From NCBI RefSeq assembly GCF_002307495.1, contig NZ_NTMR01000030.1, positions 1 through 52,890 of the forward strand: 52,890 nucleotides of DNA, in the 5' to 3' direction. Source of the DNA: Pseudomonas abyssi. Lineage in GTDB: Bacteria; Pseudomonadota; Gammaproteobacteria; Pseudomonadales; Pseudomonadaceae. This document shows, in pieces, positions 36,247 through 46,137 of this stretch. The notes beneath the pieces were generated by a model. That model was not told the origin of the DNA. It searched no databases and saw nothing but the letters and a program-made list of their open reading frames with translations. A program made the position numbers and the translations under genes. Within the stretch, counting starts at the first letter, position 1; each line of letters starts with the position of its first letter.

Positions 36247-36699
36247 ATGAGCATGCACATGCACAGGCGCCGCGATAAGCGCAAACCGGTCGCAGAAATG
36301 AACGTGGTGCCCTACATCGACGTGATGCTGGTGCTGCTGGTGATTTTTATGGTGACCGCGCCAATGCTGAATCAGGGCGTCAAAGTCGACCTGCCGCAGG
36401 TTTCCAGTGAAGTGCTGCCGAGCGACAGCAACCAGCAGGTGCTGACCTTGTCCGTCCTGGCTGATGGGACCTACTACTGGAACCTGGGCGAAGCCGTGGA
36501 CACGGAAAACCATTCCGATAGCGCTGTTTCTCTGGAAGCGATGACCGAAGGCGTGACCAAGATCATGCGCGCCAAGCCCGACACGCTGGTGTACATCCGT
36601 GGTGACAAGAATGCCAATTACGGGGTGGTTGTCACCGCCATGGGCGCCCTGCAACAGGCGGGTGTGCCCAACGTAGGCTTGATTACCGAGGCGCCGTGA
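36247..36699 (+). CDS. tolR: Tol-Pal system protein TolR
   Basis: 150 residues. One transmembrane helix with the proton-carrying Asp25 in MNVVPYIDVMLVLLVIFMVT, then a periplasmic domain (GVKVDLPQVSSEVLPSDSNQ, VYIRGDKNANYGVVVTAMGA) that binds peptidoglycan. It works with TolQ as a motor of the ExbD/MotB type. The stop overlaps the tolA GTG start by four bases (GTGA). Confidence 0.96.
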   Translation: MSMHMHRRRDKRKPVAEMNVVPYIDVMLVLLVIFMVTAPMLNQGVKVDLPQVSSEVLPSDSNQQVLTLSVLADGTYYWNLGEAVDTENHSDSAVSLEAMTEGVTKIMRAKPDTLVYIRGDKNANYGVVVTAMGALQQAGVPNVGLITEAP

Positions 36700-37736
36700 G
36701 CACGCGATATCAATACCGGCCTGCAGCCTCGGAGCGTTATTCGTCTCCGCTGCTGAAGGCGGTCGGACTGCACCTGCTGGTGGCGATCCTGCTGTTCGCC
36801 TCTTTTAGTAGTGCGCCGGAATTCGAACCGGCCAAGCCGATCGTGCAGGCGACCCTGGTGCAGCTGGACTCGATGAGTCCCAGCACCACGCCGACGGATC
36901 AGAAGATCGCCGGCGAGGCGCAGCAATCGCGTTCGCCGCGTGCGGACGAGGAAGCGCTGGAGAAGCAGCGCGAGCAGCAACAGGCAGCCGAGGCGGCCAG
37001 AGCAGAGCAGGCCGAACAGGCCCGTCAGGCGCAAGCCGAAGCGCAGCGCAAAGCCGCAGAGGCCGAGCGCCAGGCCGAGGCCGAAGCTGAGCAAAAAGCC
37101 GCTGATGCGGCCGCCGCAGCAGAGCGCCGTCAGGCAGAAGAGGCACGCAAGGCCGCCGAAGCGCAGGCCGCCCGTGAGCGCGCCGCTGCCGAGGCCGAGC
37201 GCAAGAAGGCTGAAGAAGAAGCGCGTCGCAAAGCGCAGGAAGAGGCCAGACGCAAGGCAGCCGAAGAAGCTGAGCGTAAGGCTGCCCAGGAGGCCGAGCG
37301 TCGTCGTGAGCAAGAGCGTGTCGCCCGGGAGCAGCGTGAGCGCGAAGCGGCCAAGGCCAGTGCCTTGAACGAGCTGTTGGGTGAGGAAACCGAGTTTCAG
37401 CAGGCGCAGGCTGATCGCATTGGCGATCAGGTGGCGGCCAGCTACGACGATGTCATTCGTCGGTACGTGAGTCAGCAGTGGCGTCGTCCGCCGACTGCGC
37501 GTAACGGCATGGTGGTGGAAGTGCGTCTGAGTATGTTGCCGACGGGGCAGATCACCGATGCAGTGGTGATCCGTTCCAGTGGCGACCCGGGTTTCGATCA
37601 GTCTGCAGTGCAGGCCGTGAAGAACGTGGGGCGCATCCCGGAAATGCAGCAGCTGTCGAGTGAGAATCCGGCGGAATTCAATCGCCTGTATCGTCAGCGT
37701 AACCTGCGCTTCAGACCAGAGGATCTGTCATTCTGA
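36696..37736 (+). CDS. tolA: Tol-Pal system protein TolA
   Basis: 346 residues from GTG 36696. Domain I: one N-terminal helix ([20 protein letters not shown]). Domain II (about residues 80-230): a long Ala/Glu/Lys/Arg-rich helix with many [24 protein letters not shown] repeats that spans the periplasm. Domain III (about 240-346): [40 protein letters not shown], contacting TolB/Pal. It links the inner-membrane motor to the outer membrane. The tolB start overlaps the stop (TGATG). Confidence 0.95.
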   Translation: MSTRYQYRPAASERYSSPLLKAVGLHLLVAILLFASFSSAPEFEPAKPIVQATLVQLDSMSPSTTPTDQKIAGEAQQSRSPRADEEALEKQREQQQAAEAARAEQAEQARQAQAEAQRKAAEAERQAEAEAEQKAADAAAAAERRQAEEARKAAEAQAARERAAAEAERKKAEEEARRKAQEEARRKAAEEAERKAAQEAERRREQERVAREQREREAAKASALNELLGEETEFQQAQADRIGDQVAASYDDVIRRYVSQQWRRPPTARNGMVVEVRLSMLPTGQITDAVVIRSSGDPGFDQSAVQAVKNVGRIPEMQQLSSENPAEFNRLYRQRNLRFRPEDLSF

Positions 37737-39037
37737 TGAAAAGGTTTAGTCAAGTATTGCTGGGTCTGGTGGCCCTGTGTGTATGCCAGCTGCTGCTGGC
37801 CCAGGAAGCCATTGAGATCACCAAGGGGACCGACAAGGCCACGCCGATTGCGGTAGTGCCGTTCGGTTGGCAGGGCAGTGCGCCGTTGTCTGAGGACATG
37901 GCGCAGATTGTCGGTAATGACCTGCGTAACAGTGGCATGTTTGCACCGCTGGAGCGTAACAACATGCTGAGCTATCCGGTGCGCGGTGAAGAGATCAACG
38001 CCCGCGACTGGCGCATGATTGGTGCCGATTACGTGGTGGTAGGGCAGGTGAACAGTACCGGTGGCGAGAACCTGGATCTCACCTATAGTCTGTACAGTGT
38101 GGCGCGGGAAGAAGTGCTGCTGTCGCGTTCGATCAGCGGCACCCGTACCCAGCTGCGCGACATCGCTCATCACCTGAGCGACGAGGTATTCAAGGAGCTG
38201 ACCGGCATTCAGGGCGCCTTCGGTACCAAGATTCTATACGTTGCGGCTGAGCGTTTCTCTGTCGATAACACGCGTTACACCCTGCAGCGCAGTGATTACG
38301 ACGGCGCGCGCGCGGTGACGTTGCTGCAGTCGCGTGAGCCGATTCTGAGTCCGAGCTACTCGCCGGACGGCGAGCGCATTGCCTATGTGTCCTTTGAGTC
38401 ACGCCGGCCCGAGATCTATGTGCATTACATTCGCACCGGTCGCCGCGAGCGGGTGAGTAGTTTTGAAGGCTTGAATGGCGCGCCAGCCTGGTCTCCGGAC
38501 GGCAACCGCCTGGCCTTTGTGCTGTCGCGCGACGGTAACCCCGAGATCTATGTGATGGAGCTGGCCAGCAAGCAGCTGCGTCGCGTGACCAATCATTTCT
38601 CGATTGATACCGAGCCGTTCTGGATGGACAACAACACAATCGTGTTTACCTCCGACCGTGGCGGCCGGCCGCAGATTTATAAGCAGAGTCTGGGCTCTGG
38701 CTCACCCGAGCGCCTGACCTTTGTTGGCAACTATAATGCCAACGCCAAGCTCTCTGTCGACGGTCGCACCATGGTTATGGTGCATCGCCAGGAGGGTTAC
38801 CGTAATTTTCAGATTGCCACGCAGGATCTTGAGCGCGGGAATTTGAGAGTTTTAACAGAAACGTCACTGGATGAGTCGCCAACCGTCTCTCCCAATGGCG
38901 CTATGTTAATTTATGCTACCCGTCAACAGGGACGGGGCGTACTCATGCTGGTATCTACAAACGGGCGTGCGCGGTCGGAGATTCCGACACAGTTCACCGA
39001 CCTGCGCGTACCTTCATGGTCCCCATACCTGCCATAG
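37736..39037 (+). CDS. tolB: Tol-Pal system beta-propeller protein TolB
   Basis: 433 residues. Signal peptide [19 protein letters not shown], cut near residue 22, leaving an N-terminal QEAIEITKG strand that contacts TolA. N-terminal domain (about residues 25-160, [20 protein letters not shown]) then six-bladed propeller with WD40-like repeats: [55 protein letters not shown]. Periplasmic; exchanges between Pal and peptidoglycan-bound states. Complete. Confidence 0.96.
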   Translation: MKRFSQVLLGLVALCVCQLLLAQEAIEITKGTDKATPIAVVPFGWQGSAPLSEDMAQIVGNDLRNSGMFAPLERNNMLSYPVRGEEINARDWRMIGADYVVVGQVNSTGGENLDLTYSLYSVAREEVLLSRSISGTRTQLRDIAHHLSDEVFKELTGIQGAFGTKILYVAAERFSVDNTRYTLQRSDYDGARAVTLLQSREPILSPSYSPDGERIAYVSFESRRPEIYVHYIRTGRRERVSSFEGLNGAPAWSPDGNRLAFVLSRDGNPEIYVMELASKQLRRVTNHFSIDTEPFWMDNNTIVFTSDRGGRPQIYKQSLGSGSPERLTFVGNYNANAKLSVDGRTMVMVHRQEGYRNFQIATQDLERGNLRVLTETSLDESPTVSPNGAMLIYATRQQGRGVLMLVSTNGRARSEIPTQFTDLRVPSWSPYLP

Positions 39038-39080
39038 GGCGCACCAACACTAAACCATATGGGGTTAATAGGAGTTCATG

Positions 39081-39587
39081 ATGCAAGTTATCAAGTTTGG
39101 CAAAGCCGCTGCTCTGGTTGTCGCGTTCGGCGTGGTTGTAGGCTGTTCCTCCAAGGGTGGCGACACCTCTGGCGCTGGTGCAGTTGACCCGAACGCAGGC
39201 TACGGCGCTGGTACTTCCGGTGCAGGTTCCAATAGCGGCATGAACAGCGAAGAAGCTGCTCTGCGCGCTATCACCACCTTCTACTTCGAGTACGACAGCT
39301 CCGAGCTGAAGCCCGAAGCCATGCGTGCTCTGGACGTACACGCCAAGGACCTGAAGTCCGCTGGCAACCGTGTCGTTCTGGAAGGTCACACTGACGAGCG
39401 TGGCACCCGCGAGTACAACATGGCTCTGGGCGAGCGTCGTGCTGCTTCCGTTCAGCGTTACCTGGTTCTGCAGGGTGTGTCCCCGGCTCAACTGGAACTG
39501 GTATCCTACGGTGAAGAGAAGCCGGCAGCGATGGGTTCCAGCGAGGAAGCCATGGCTCAGAACCGCCGCGTAGAGCTGCGCAAGTAA
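39081..39587 (+). CDS. pal: Peptidoglycan-associated lipoprotein Pal (OprL)
   Basis: 168 residues from ATG 39081 (TAGGAG at 39069-39074); ATG 39078 is adjacent but too close. Lipobox VVVGC with Cys22, then a Gly/Ser-rich linker. The OmpA-like peptidoglycan-binding domain (about residues 70-168) has [40 protein letters not shown] and NRRVELRK, including the Asp and Arg that grip diaminopimelate. Outer-membrane anchor of the Tol-Pal machine. A highly expressed gene, with strong codon bias. Confidence 0.97.
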   Translation: MQVIKFGKAAALVVAFGVVVGCSSKGGDTSGAGAVDPNAGYGAGTSGAGSNSGMNSEEAALRAITTFYFEYDSSELKPEAMRALDVHAKDLKSAGNRVVLEGHTDERGTREYNMALGERRAASVQRYLVLQGVSPAQLELVSYGEEKPAAMGSSEEAMAQNRRVELRK

Positions 39588-39600
39588 GAGACGAGGTCGT

Positions 39601-40383
39601 ATGAAGGGTTACAGAGGAGTACTGGTTGCCTTTGCCCTGTCGCCATTGGCGGCAATGGCACAGGTTCCAGTGATGGAAGGCAGTTCGAACAATGGCTCGA
39701 ATGCCGTGTATCAGGGCTCCTCGGTGACCCAGCAGACCCAGGCTGGCCTTTCCAGTGAAGGCCAGCTGTTTCAACAGTTGTATCAACTTCAGCAGGAAGT
39801 AACCCTGCTGCGTGGCATGCTCGAAGAGCAGAGCTACAAAATCAAGCAGATGGAACAGGATCAGCTTGATCGTTACAAGGATATCGACAGCCGTCTGTCT
39901 GGCATGAACACCGCACCTGCATCCGGCAGTAGCGGGGCAAGCCCAGACGTTGCTGACACCCAGCAGCCCGCCGCCAATGCGGGCGCTTCTGCCGCGCCAC
40001 CGGACCCGGAGCGCGAAAAACTGATGTACGACGCGTCCTTTGATCTGGTCAAGGCGCGCGATTTTGAAAAGGCCGCGCAGGCCTTTACCGCTTTCCTGCG
40101 CCGTTACCCCGACAGTCAGTACGCGGGTAATGCGCAATACTGGCTGGGCGAAGTGTACCTGGTCCAGTCTGACCTTGAGTCTGCCGGCCGCGCCTTTGCT
40201 CAGGTGATTAGCCGCTATCCCGACCACCGCAAGGAGTCGGACGCAATGTACAAGCTGGGTGATGTCGAGCGCCGTCTGGGTCGTGACGACAAGGCGCGTG
40301 AACTGTTTCAGCAGGTCATCAGCAAGTACCCTGACTCCTCCGCCGCGCAGCTTGCCGGGCGCGAGCTCAGCAGCCTGAACTGA
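39601..40383 (+). CDS. cpoB: Cell division coordinator CpoB (YbgF)
   Basis: 260 residues. Signal peptide [15 protein letters not shown] cut after residue 20. N-terminal coiled coil for trimerisation ([40 protein letters not shown]), low-complexity linker, then C-terminal TPR domain (about 135-260): [60 protein letters not shown]. It links peptidoglycan synthesis by PBP1B to Tol-driven constriction. Last gene of the tol-pal cluster, followed by a terminator. Confidence 0.95.
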   Translation: MKGYRGVLVAFALSPLAAMAQVPVMEGSSNNGSNAVYQGSSVTQQTQAGLSSEGQLFQQLYQLQQEVTLLRGMLEEQSYKIKQMEQDQLDRYKDIDSRLSGMNTAPASGSSGASPDVADTQQPAANAGASAAPPDPEREKLMYDASFDLVKARDFEKAAQAFTAFLRRYPDSQYAGNAQYWLGEVYLVQSDLESAGRAFAQVISRYPDHRKESDAMYKLGDVERRLGRDDKARELFQQVISKYPDSSAAQLAGRELSSLN

Positions 40384-40390
40384 TCTTCCT

Positions 40391-40414
40391 CCGGGGGCTT
40401 TTGCCCCCGGTTTA
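40391..40414 (+). terminator. Rho-independent terminator of the tol-pal cluster
   Basis: CCGGGGGC (40391-40398), loop TTTT, GCCCCCGG (40403-40410), then TTTA. Located seven bases past the cpoB stop. Confidence 0.75.
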
Positions 40415-40435
40415 CGTTTCTATCGAGTACTTTCC

Positions 40436-41143
40436 ATGTCTGCCAAGCCTGATTCCTCTGGTCGCGCCGTTGTACTGCTGTCTGGTGGGCTGGATTCGGC
40501 GACGGTGCTGGCTATGGCGCAGGCCGAGGGGCGAGCCTGTTACACCATGAGCTTCGATTACGGCCAGCGCCACCGGGTGGAGCTGGAGGCAGCCGAGCGC
40601 GTAGCGCGGGCTGCGGGTGTGGTCGAACACAAGGTGATTGGCATGAACCTTAACGGCATTGGCGGCTCGGCTCTGACCGACGAGCGCATTGCCGTGCCCG
40701 AGTCGCCGCAGGAGGGTATTCCGGTTACCTACGTGCCGGCGCGCAATACGCTGTTTTTGGCGCTAGCACTGGGCTGGGCCGAGGTGCTGGAGGCGCGCGA
40801 CATTTACATCGGGGTCAATGCGGTCGACTACTCGGGCTACCCGGATTGCCGGCCAGAGTTTGTCAGCGCCTTCGAGCAGCTCGCCAATTTGGCGACGCGG
40901 GCCGGCGTGGAAGGCGAGGGATTCCGTATACGGGCGCCGTTGCAGCAGTTGAGCAAGGCGCAGATCATTCTGGCCGGTCAGGCATTGGGCGTGGACTACA
41001 GTCAGACGGTGTCGTGCTACCAGGCGGATGAGCAGGGCCGTGCTTGCGGTGTCTGCGATAGCTGTCGTTTGCGGGCTGAAGGCTTCGCTGCTGCCGGTGT
41101 CGCTGACCCGACGCGCTATCAGGGAAAATTTGCCGGCCATTGA
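40436..41143 (+). CDS. queC: 7-cyano-7-deazaguanine synthase
   Basis: 235 residues. Converts 7-carboxy-7-deazaguanine to preQ0 with ATP and ammonia (EC 6.3.4.20), on the way to queuosine in tRNA. PP-loop ATPase: [18 protein letters not shown] near the N terminus, [18 protein letters not shown], and a zinc site of four cysteines in [18 protein letters not shown]. In P. aeruginosa queE precedes queC; here cpoB is directly upstream and queE must lie elsewhere. Confidence 0.95.
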   Translation: MSAKPDSSGRAVVLLSGGLDSATVLAMAQAEGRACYTMSFDYGQRHRVELEAAERVARAAGVVEHKVIGMNLNGIGGSALTDERIAVPESPQEGIPVTYVPARNTLFLALALGWAEVLEARDIYIGVNAVDYSGYPDCRPEFVSAFEQLANLATRAGVEGEGFRIRAPLQQLSKAQIILAGQALGVDYSQTVSCYQADEQGRACGVCDSCRLRAEGFAAAGVADPTRYQGKFAGH

Positions 41144-41152
41144 AAAAAAGGC

Positions 41153-41180
41153 TTGAGTTTCCTCGGTAAATCAGTAATAT
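41153..41180 (+). promoter_or_regulatory. Likely promoter of tRNA-Lys
   Basis: TTGAGT (41153-41158), 16-base spacer, TAATAT (41175-41180), followed by a GC-rich discriminator AGCGCGC typical of stringently controlled stable-RNA promoters, 17 bases before the tRNA. Confidence 0.55.
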
Positions 41181-41197
41181 AGCGCGCTTCCAGCAGG

Positions 41198-41273
41198 GGG
41201 TCGTTAGCTCAGTTGGTAGAGCAGTTGGCTTTTAACCAATTGGTCGTAGGTTCGAATCCTACACGACCCACCA
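41198..41273 (+). tRNA. tRNA-Lys (anticodon TTT)
   Basis: 76 bases with encoded CCA. Acceptor arm GGGTCGT pairs with ACGACCC; D arm GCTC/GAGC; anticodon loop CTTTTAA with TTT at 41231-41233; T arm GTAGG-TTCGAAT-CCTAC. Complete cloverleaf. In P. aeruginosa a tRNA-Lys gene near queC is an island integration site; here only a short gene lies between it and nadA. Confidence 0.97.
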
Positions 41274-41347
41274 CTCTGGAAACTCTCTCCGGCCGTCCCT
41301 GGCCACCCTAGTGTATCGCTTCCCTGTATTCGTGTTTTTCGCAGTGC

Positions 41348-41965
41348 TTATCCGTTTTCCGGAATAACGTATCCACCGTCCAGTGGCTGCCACCAAAGCT
41401 CCATGAAAAAGAACCCTGACGTCAGCACTACCAGGATTGCGGCTGCCAGAATGCAGGTGGCGTAGAAGCGCTCCTGATCATTGCGCTTGAGCTGCATGTA
41501 GCCCGGCAGGCCCTGGTAGAGCAGCAGGATGCTGCAAAGCCCGCCCAGCGCCAGTGCGGGTATCAGCAACCAGCGCACCGGCAGGATGCTGACTATGCCG
41601 GCCAATAGCAGCGGCATGGCAAGGATCGTGGTGAAAGTGGCTGCAACCGTAAAGGCCGGCCGGCGGGTGGTGCGAAACAGTACCCAGCGTGTTGCCAGGG
41701 CGGTCACCAGTACGCTTGTCAGGCAGGTGAGGTAGAGCATCAATGCCAGCAAGCCTGCGCTACTGCTGTTGAGCTGGCGCTCCTGATCCGAGCCGAACAG
41801 GCTCCAGCCCACATCGGTTGTACCCACATAGACGCAGAGCGCAGGTAGCAGGGGTAGCAGCATGAGCGTGGGCACGAAGCTCCACGGGTGCTGGTTGGCA
41901 TGTTCGCGGATTGGGCTCCACCCGCGTGAGGGTGATGAGATAAGCCCAGGAATCAGATGAATCAT
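41348..41965 (-). CDS. Yip1-family inner-membrane protein
   Basis: 205 residues from ATG 41965, with GGAGG immediately upstream on the minus strand; the longer open frame to 42346 only reads antisense to nadA. It begins MIHLIPGLISSPSRGWSPIR, the Yip1 domain opening (GLxxxPxxxWxxI), and has five to six hydrophobic segments including FVPTLMLLPLLPALCVYVGT and LLALMLYLTCLTSVLVTALA. Function unknown. It lies convergent to tRNA-Lys and divergent from nadA. Confidence 0.82.
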   Translation of the reverse strand: MIHLIPGLISSPSRGWSPIREHANQHPWSFVPTLMLLPLLPALCVYVGTTDVGWSLFGSDQERQLNSSSAGLLALMLYLTCLTSVLVTALATRWVLFRTTRRPAFTVAATFTTILAMPLLLAGIVSILPVRWLLIPALALGGLCSILLLYQGLPGYMQLKRNDQERFYATCILAAAILVVLTSGFFFMELWWQPLDGGYVIPENG

Positions 41966-42102
41966 GTCAGGCCTCCTCCGGGGGACGTGTTTTGATACTG
42001 CAGACGGTTGACTGGCCTGAAGCGCTATGGGTTCATTTTTGCGTGGGCTGCGCGGCGGGCATGCTACAATCGCCCGTTCCGTTGTTCCTGATGGATTGAA
42101 AC

Positions 42103-43161
42103 ATGTCCCAGATTTCAGAGCGTTTGCTGGTGCAGGCGCACCTGGACGCCAAGGCGCCTGCGCCGCTGAGCGATGCCGAGAAGGCCGACTACAAGGCCCG
42201 CATTGCTGCTGCATTGAAAGCGCACAACGCGGTACTGGTTGCCCACTATTACACTGATCCGCTGCTGCAAGAGCTGGCTGAAGAGACTGGCGGCTGCGTG
42301 TCGGATTCGCTGGAGATGGCACGTTTTGGTCGTGACCACGAAGCAACCACCCTGGTGGTGGCTGGCGTGCGTTTCATGGGTGAGACAGCCAAGATTCTCA
42401 GCCCCGAAAAACGCGTATTGATGCCTACGCTGGAGGCGACCTGCTCGCTGGACCTGGGTTGTCAGATCGATGAGTTCTCGGCGTTCTGCGACCAGCACCC
42501 CGACCGCACCGTGGTGGTGTATGCCAATACCTCGGCGGCGGTGAAGGCGCGGGCCGACTGGGTGGTGACGTCCAGCTGCGCGCTGCCGATTGTCGAGCAC
42601 CTGATCGACAAGGGTGAAAAGATCCTCTGGGCGCCGGATCAACACCTGGGTAACTACATTCAGCGCGAAACCGGCGCCGACATGCTGCTGTGGGAAGGCT
42701 CCTGCATCGTGCATGAGGAGTTCAAGGCCAAAGTGCTGGAAGACCTGCGCAAGGTGCATCCGGAGGCGGCGATTCTGGTGCATCCTGAGTCGCCTCAGTC
42801 GGTGGTGGAACTGGCCGATGTGGTTGGCTCGACCAGTCAGCTGATTCAGGCTACCCGTGATTTGCCGAACCCGACATTTATCGTGGCAACCGACCGCGGC
42901 ATCTTCTACAAGATGCAGCAGGCAGCGCCAGACCGCCTGCTGATCGAGGCGCCGACGGCCGGCAACGGGGCGACCTGTCGCAGTTGCGCGCACTGCCCAT
43001 GGATGGCGATGAACACCCTGCCGCGCGTGTTGGCCGCGCTCGAGACCGGTGCTGATGAAATCCATGTGGATGCAGACCTGATTCCCAAGGCCGTCAGGCC
43101 GCTGGATCGCATGCTGGACTTTACCCGTAACGCCAATCTCGCCGCCAAAGGCAACGCCTGA
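42103..43161 (+). CDS. nadA: Quinolinate synthase
   Basis: 352 residues. Condenses iminoaspartate with dihydroxyacetone phosphate to quinolinate in NAD synthesis (EC 2.5.1.72). Three cysteines for the oxygen-sensitive 4Fe-4S cluster are expected at [21 protein letters not shown] and [16 protein letters not shown], the E. coli-type arrangement. Also [19 protein letters not shown] near the N terminus and [15 protein letters not shown]. Divergent from the Yip1 gene; a perfect hairpin follows. Confidence 0.96.
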   Translation: MSQISERLLVQAHLDAKAPAPLSDAEKADYKARIAAALKAHNAVLVAHYYTDPLLQELAEETGGCVSDSLEMARFGRDHEATTLVVAGVRFMGETAKILSPEKRVLMPTLEATCSLDLGCQIDEFSAFCDQHPDRTVVVYANTSAAVKARADWVVTSSCALPIVEHLIDKGEKILWAPDQHLGNYIQRETGADMLLWEGSCIVHEEFKAKVLEDLRKVHPEAAILVHPESPQSVVELADVVGSTSQLIQATRDLPNPTFIVATDRGIFYKMQQAAPDRLLIEAPTAGNGATCRSCAHCPWMAMNTLPRVLAALETGADEIHVDADLIPKAVRPLDRMLDFTRNANLAAKGNA

Positions 43162-43163
43162 CA

Positions 43164-43193
43164 CAACACAGCCGCCCTGGGGCGGCTGTGTTG
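43164..43193. terminator. Hairpin between convergent nadA and bepA
   Basis: CAACACAGCCGCC (43164-43176), loop CTGG, GGCGGCTGTGTTG (43181-43193): a perfect 13-bp stem directly after the nadA stop. No long U-tract on either strand, but its position between convergent genes fits a shared terminator. Confidence 0.6.
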
Positions 43194-43220
43194 CATTATG
43201 CGGCGCGCTGCTCCCGGTGT

Positions 43221-44687
43221 TTACATCGATTCAACCAGGGCCCGCTGACGGCGCAGGGCATTTTGCTGCTCCTTGATACGTGAGCTGGTGACGAAGTTGC
43301 CGCCAGCGCGCTGCAGCGCCAGTTCGAGCTGTTGCTCCGCCTGCTGCAGATCGCCGGTCAACTTGAAGTAGTGCGCGCGGGCCAGATGAACACCCAGAAT
43401 GTTGCCTGCCAGGCCGCGAATTTCCGCAGCCAGGTACCACACGTCAGGGTCGTCATCACGGCGGTTTGCCAGGCGATCAATGGCGCGTTCGGCATCGGCG
43501 TACTGCTGCTGCTTGAGTAGCAGGTCCGCTTCGGCAAAATCCAGCGGGAAGTTGTTCGGAAAGCGCTGCTGCATGGTGCGCGTGCGTTCCAGTGCCTGGG
43601 CAAGGCGGCCAGCATTGGTGTCCAGTTCAATCTGAGCAAGGTTGAACGGCAGACTGTTCGGGTTCTCCTTCAGCAGCGGGGCGAGCGCCTCACTCGCTTC
43701 ATCGTGCTGCCCTCCGCGTGACAGGGCCAGCGCCAGGCCGTAGCGAGCGGCATCGTGATTGCCCTCGTGATCATCCAGTAATGCGCGAAATCGCTTGGCT
43801 GACAAGCCAGGGCTTTGTTCATACTTGAGCTGCACCCGGGCGCGCATCAGCTGGTATTCCAGGCTGTCCTGTTCGCCGCCGGGCGGCAGTTGCTCGGCGC
43901 GGTTGCGGGTATCGGCCATCCGCGACTGGCTCACGGGGTGCGTCAGCAAAAATTCGGGTGGATTGCTATCGTAGCGGCTAAGCTGGGCCAGCCGCTCAAA
44001 CATGGTGGGCATGGCCTTGGGGTCGTAACCAGCCTTTTCCAGGTTGAGGATGCCGATGCGGTCGGCTTCCTGTTCATTTTGGCGAGAAAAACGGCGCTGT
44101 TCCTGAATTGCTGCAGCCTGGGTCGAGGCAAGGGCAGCAAAGCCGGCGTCGCCTCCGCCCGCCGCGGCCAGCACGATCGAGGCCAGCATTGCGGTCATAA
44201 ACGGCACCTGCATGCGCTGCTGTTGCTCCAGGCCGCGGGCGAAGTGGCGTTGGGACAAGTGGGCCAGTTCGTGCGCCATGACCGATGCGAATTCGGCCTC
44301 ACTCTGCGCGTGCAGAAACAGCCCGCCATTGACGCCGACGACGCCACCTGGCGCGGCAAAGGCGTTCAGTTGCGGGCTGTCGATCAGCACAAAGGCCAGG
44401 CGGCGATCGGTTAACTGACTGGTCTCGGCCAGACGATAGGTACGCTCTTCGACAAACGCCTTGAGTTGCGGGTCGTCCAGGGTGGGTACGGCCCCCCGCA
44501 ACATGGTCAGCCAGGTGCGGCCGAGCTGATACTCCTGCTCGCGTGACATCATCGAAGAGCTGGTGTCGCCAAGCGAAGGCAGGTTGAATTCATCCGCGCT
44601 GACGGTCGCACCGGTGGGCAAGCCGAGTGCACCGGCCAGCAGCGCCGCGGCTAGCAGGCGTTTCGCGGACATGGTTTCTTGCATCAT
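43221..44687 (-). CDS. bepA: Periplasmic M48 metalloprotease/chaperone, BepA-like
   Basis: 488 residues (start uncertain: ATG 44687, 44684 or 44672). Signal peptide LLAAALLAGALGLPTGATVS. Zinc site HELAH at residues 139-143 in SVMAHELAHLSQRHFARG, with the third ligand in QNEQEADRIGILNLEKAGY; PMFERLAQ and LLTHPVSQSRMADTRNRAEQ complete the M48 domain. The C-terminal half (about residues 280-480) is TPR repeats. BepA assists and degrades LptD/BAM substrates in outer-membrane assembly. As in P. aeruginosa it sits next to nadA and a TusA-like gene. Confidence 0.92.
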   Translation of the reverse strand: MMQETMSAKRLLAAALLAGALGLPTGATVSADEFNLPSLGDTSSSMMSREQEYQLGRTWLTMLRGAVPTLDDPQLKAFVEERTYRLAETSQLTDRRLAFVLIDSPQLNAFAAPGGVVGVNGGLFLHAQSEAEFASVMAHELAHLSQRHFARGLEQQQRMQVPFMTAMLASIVLAAAGGGDAGFAALASTQAAAIQEQRRFSRQNEQEADRIGILNLEKAGYDPKAMPTMFERLAQLSRYDSNPPEFLLTHPVSQSRMADTRNRAEQLPPGGEQDSLEYQLMRARVQLKYEQSPGLSAKRFRALLDDHEGNHDAARYGLALALSRGGQHDEASEALAPLLKENPNSLPFNLAQIELDTNAGRLAQALERTRTMQQRFPNNFPLDFAEADLLLKQQQYADAERAIDRLANRRDDDPDVWYLAAEIRGLAGNILGVHLARAHYFKLTGDLQQAEQQLELALQRAGGNFVTSSRIKEQQNALRRQRALVESM

Positions 44688-44770
44688 TTTTGTCTCATAC
44701 CGGGTCTGGCTGTTGTCGAGGGGAGCGCCTGCAAGGCTATACTGTCGGCCACTTGCTGTGGAGTCCTTGT

Positions 44771-45013
44771 ATGCCTGTTGATTTGCCCATCGATGCTGTT
44801 GTTGACGCCCGCGGACTCAGTTGTCCGTTGCCCCTGCTGAAAGCCAAGCAGGCGCTGAACAGCATGGTAGCAGGCCAGACGTTGCATGTAATGGCTACCG
44901 ATGCGGGGTCCGAGCGGGACTTTCAACGCTTCGCGGAACTGTCCGGAAATCACTTGCTTGAAGCCCGTGTATTGGACGGCGAATTTCACTATTGGTTGCG
45001 TAAAGCAGATTAA
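44771..45013 (+). CDS. TusA-family sulfur carrier-like protein (PA1006-like)
   Basis: 80 residues from ATG 44771. DAVVDARGLSCPLPLLKAKQ has the CPxP motif with Cys18, the persulfide-carrying residue of TusA-like proteins; the C-terminal HVMATDAGSERDFQRFAELS completes the small alpha/beta fold. P. aeruginosa PA1006 at the same locus supports molybdenum cofactor homeostasis; transfer of that role is inference. The perM-type transporter starts six bases after its stop. Confidence 0.9.
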   Translation: MPVDLPIDAVVDARGLSCPLPLLKAKQALNSMVAGQTLHVMATDAGSERDFQRFAELSGNHLLEARVLDGEFHYWLRKAD

Positions 45014-45018
45014 TTCAC

Positions 45019-46107
45019 ATGTTAAAAGTCTTTCAGGGCTGGGTTCAGCGGTACTTTTCCGATGAAGAAGCAGTGGTGCTGGCAGTGGTGCTGGCGCTGG
45101 GTTTCGCGATCGTCATTTCTTTTGGCGACAAACTGGCGCCGTTGCTGACGGGGGTTGTACTGGCCTATCTGTTGCAGGGCCTGGTGACCCGCTTGCAGCG
45201 TTGGCTGCCGCATTCGCTGGCGGTCTGGATTGTCTTTCTGCTGTTTCTGGGCGCATTGGCAGCCCTGTTTGGTGTGGTGATTCCGCTGGTCTGGAAGCAG
45301 ATGCTCAACCTGTTCAACGAGCTGCCGGGCATGCTGGGCGAGTGGCGAGCCCAGTTGCTGCACCTGCCGGAGGAATATCCGTCCTTTATCTCCGAGGCGC
45401 AGATCGAGCGCCTGATGAATTCCATCAACGGCGAAGTGGGGGCGTTTGGCCAGTGGGCATTGTCGCAGTCGCTGGCCAGCCTGCCGGTGGTGGTAACGGT
45501 GCTGGTGTATCTGGTGCTGGTGCCGATCCTGGTGTTTTTCTTCCTCAAGGACAGCCAGACACTGACCGCCTGGACCGTGAGTCACCTTCCCCGTGAGCGT
45601 CGCCTGATGCGCGTGGTCTGGACCGAGATGAATCAGCAGATCGCCAACTACATTCGCGGTAAGGCGGTGGAGATTCTGATCGTCGGTGCGGTGACCTATA
45701 TCTCCTTCGCGATACTCGGGGTCAACTACGCCGCGTTGCTGGCGGTGCTGGTCGGGTTGTCGGTACTGGTGCCCTATATCGGCGCCACCGTGGTAACCAT
45801 TCCGGTGGCGCTGATCGGTCTGTTCCAGTGGGGGCTGGGTAACGAGTTCATGGTGCTGATGATCGTCTATGCGGTGATTCAGGCGCTGGACGGCAACGTG
45901 CTGGTGCCCATCCTGTTTTCCGAGGCAGTCAACCTGCACCCGGTTGCCATTATCGCGGCGGTGCTGATCTTTGGCGGGTTGTGGGGCTTCTGGGGGGTGT
46001 TCTTCGCCATTCCGCTGGCGACTCTGTTCAAAGCTGTGCTCTACGCCTGGCCGCGCGGTCTGGAGGCCGCGCACGATGCCCAAGCCGAGGCGCCAGAGCC
46101 GGTCTGA
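45019..46107 (+). CDS. AI-2E family transporter (PerM-like)
   Basis: 362 residues, about eight membrane segments: VVLAVVLALGFAIVISFGDK, WIVFLLFLGALAALFGVVIP, VVTVLVYLVLVPILVFFFLK, then AILGVNYAALLAVLVGLSVL, LVPYIGATVVTIPVALIGLF, FMVLMIVYAVIQALDGNVLV and HPVAIIAAVLIFGGLWGFWG. The last blocks are the AI-2E/UPF0118 signature. Members export AI-2 in some species or act as Na+/H+ antiporters in others; substrate undetermined. Convergent with bcp. Confidence 0.9.
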   Translation: MLKVFQGWVQRYFSDEEAVVLAVVLALGFAIVISFGDKLAPLLTGVVLAYLLQGLVTRLQRWLPHSLAVWIVFLLFLGALAALFGVVIPLVWKQMLNLFNELPGMLGEWRAQLLHLPEEYPSFISEAQIERLMNSINGEVGAFGQWALSQSLASLPVVVTVLVYLVLVPILVFFFLKDSQTLTAWTVSHLPRERRLMRVVWTEMNQQIANYIRGKAVEILIVGAVTYISFAILGVNYAALLAVLVGLSVLVPYIGATVVTIPVALIGLFQWGLGNEFMVLMIVYAVIQALDGNVLVPILFSEAVNLHPVAIIAAVLIFGGLWGFWGVFFAIPLATLFKAVLYAWPRGLEAAHDAQAEAPEPV

Positions 46108-46137
46108 ACGCCTGGGCGGGGCGGGCGCTGCGGCTGA

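Noticed and set aside
41348..42346. Longer reading of the Yip1 gene to 332 codons
   Set aside because: The extra 127 codons run antisense into nadA and lack a start signal, while ATG 41965 has GGAGG and a family-typical N terminus.
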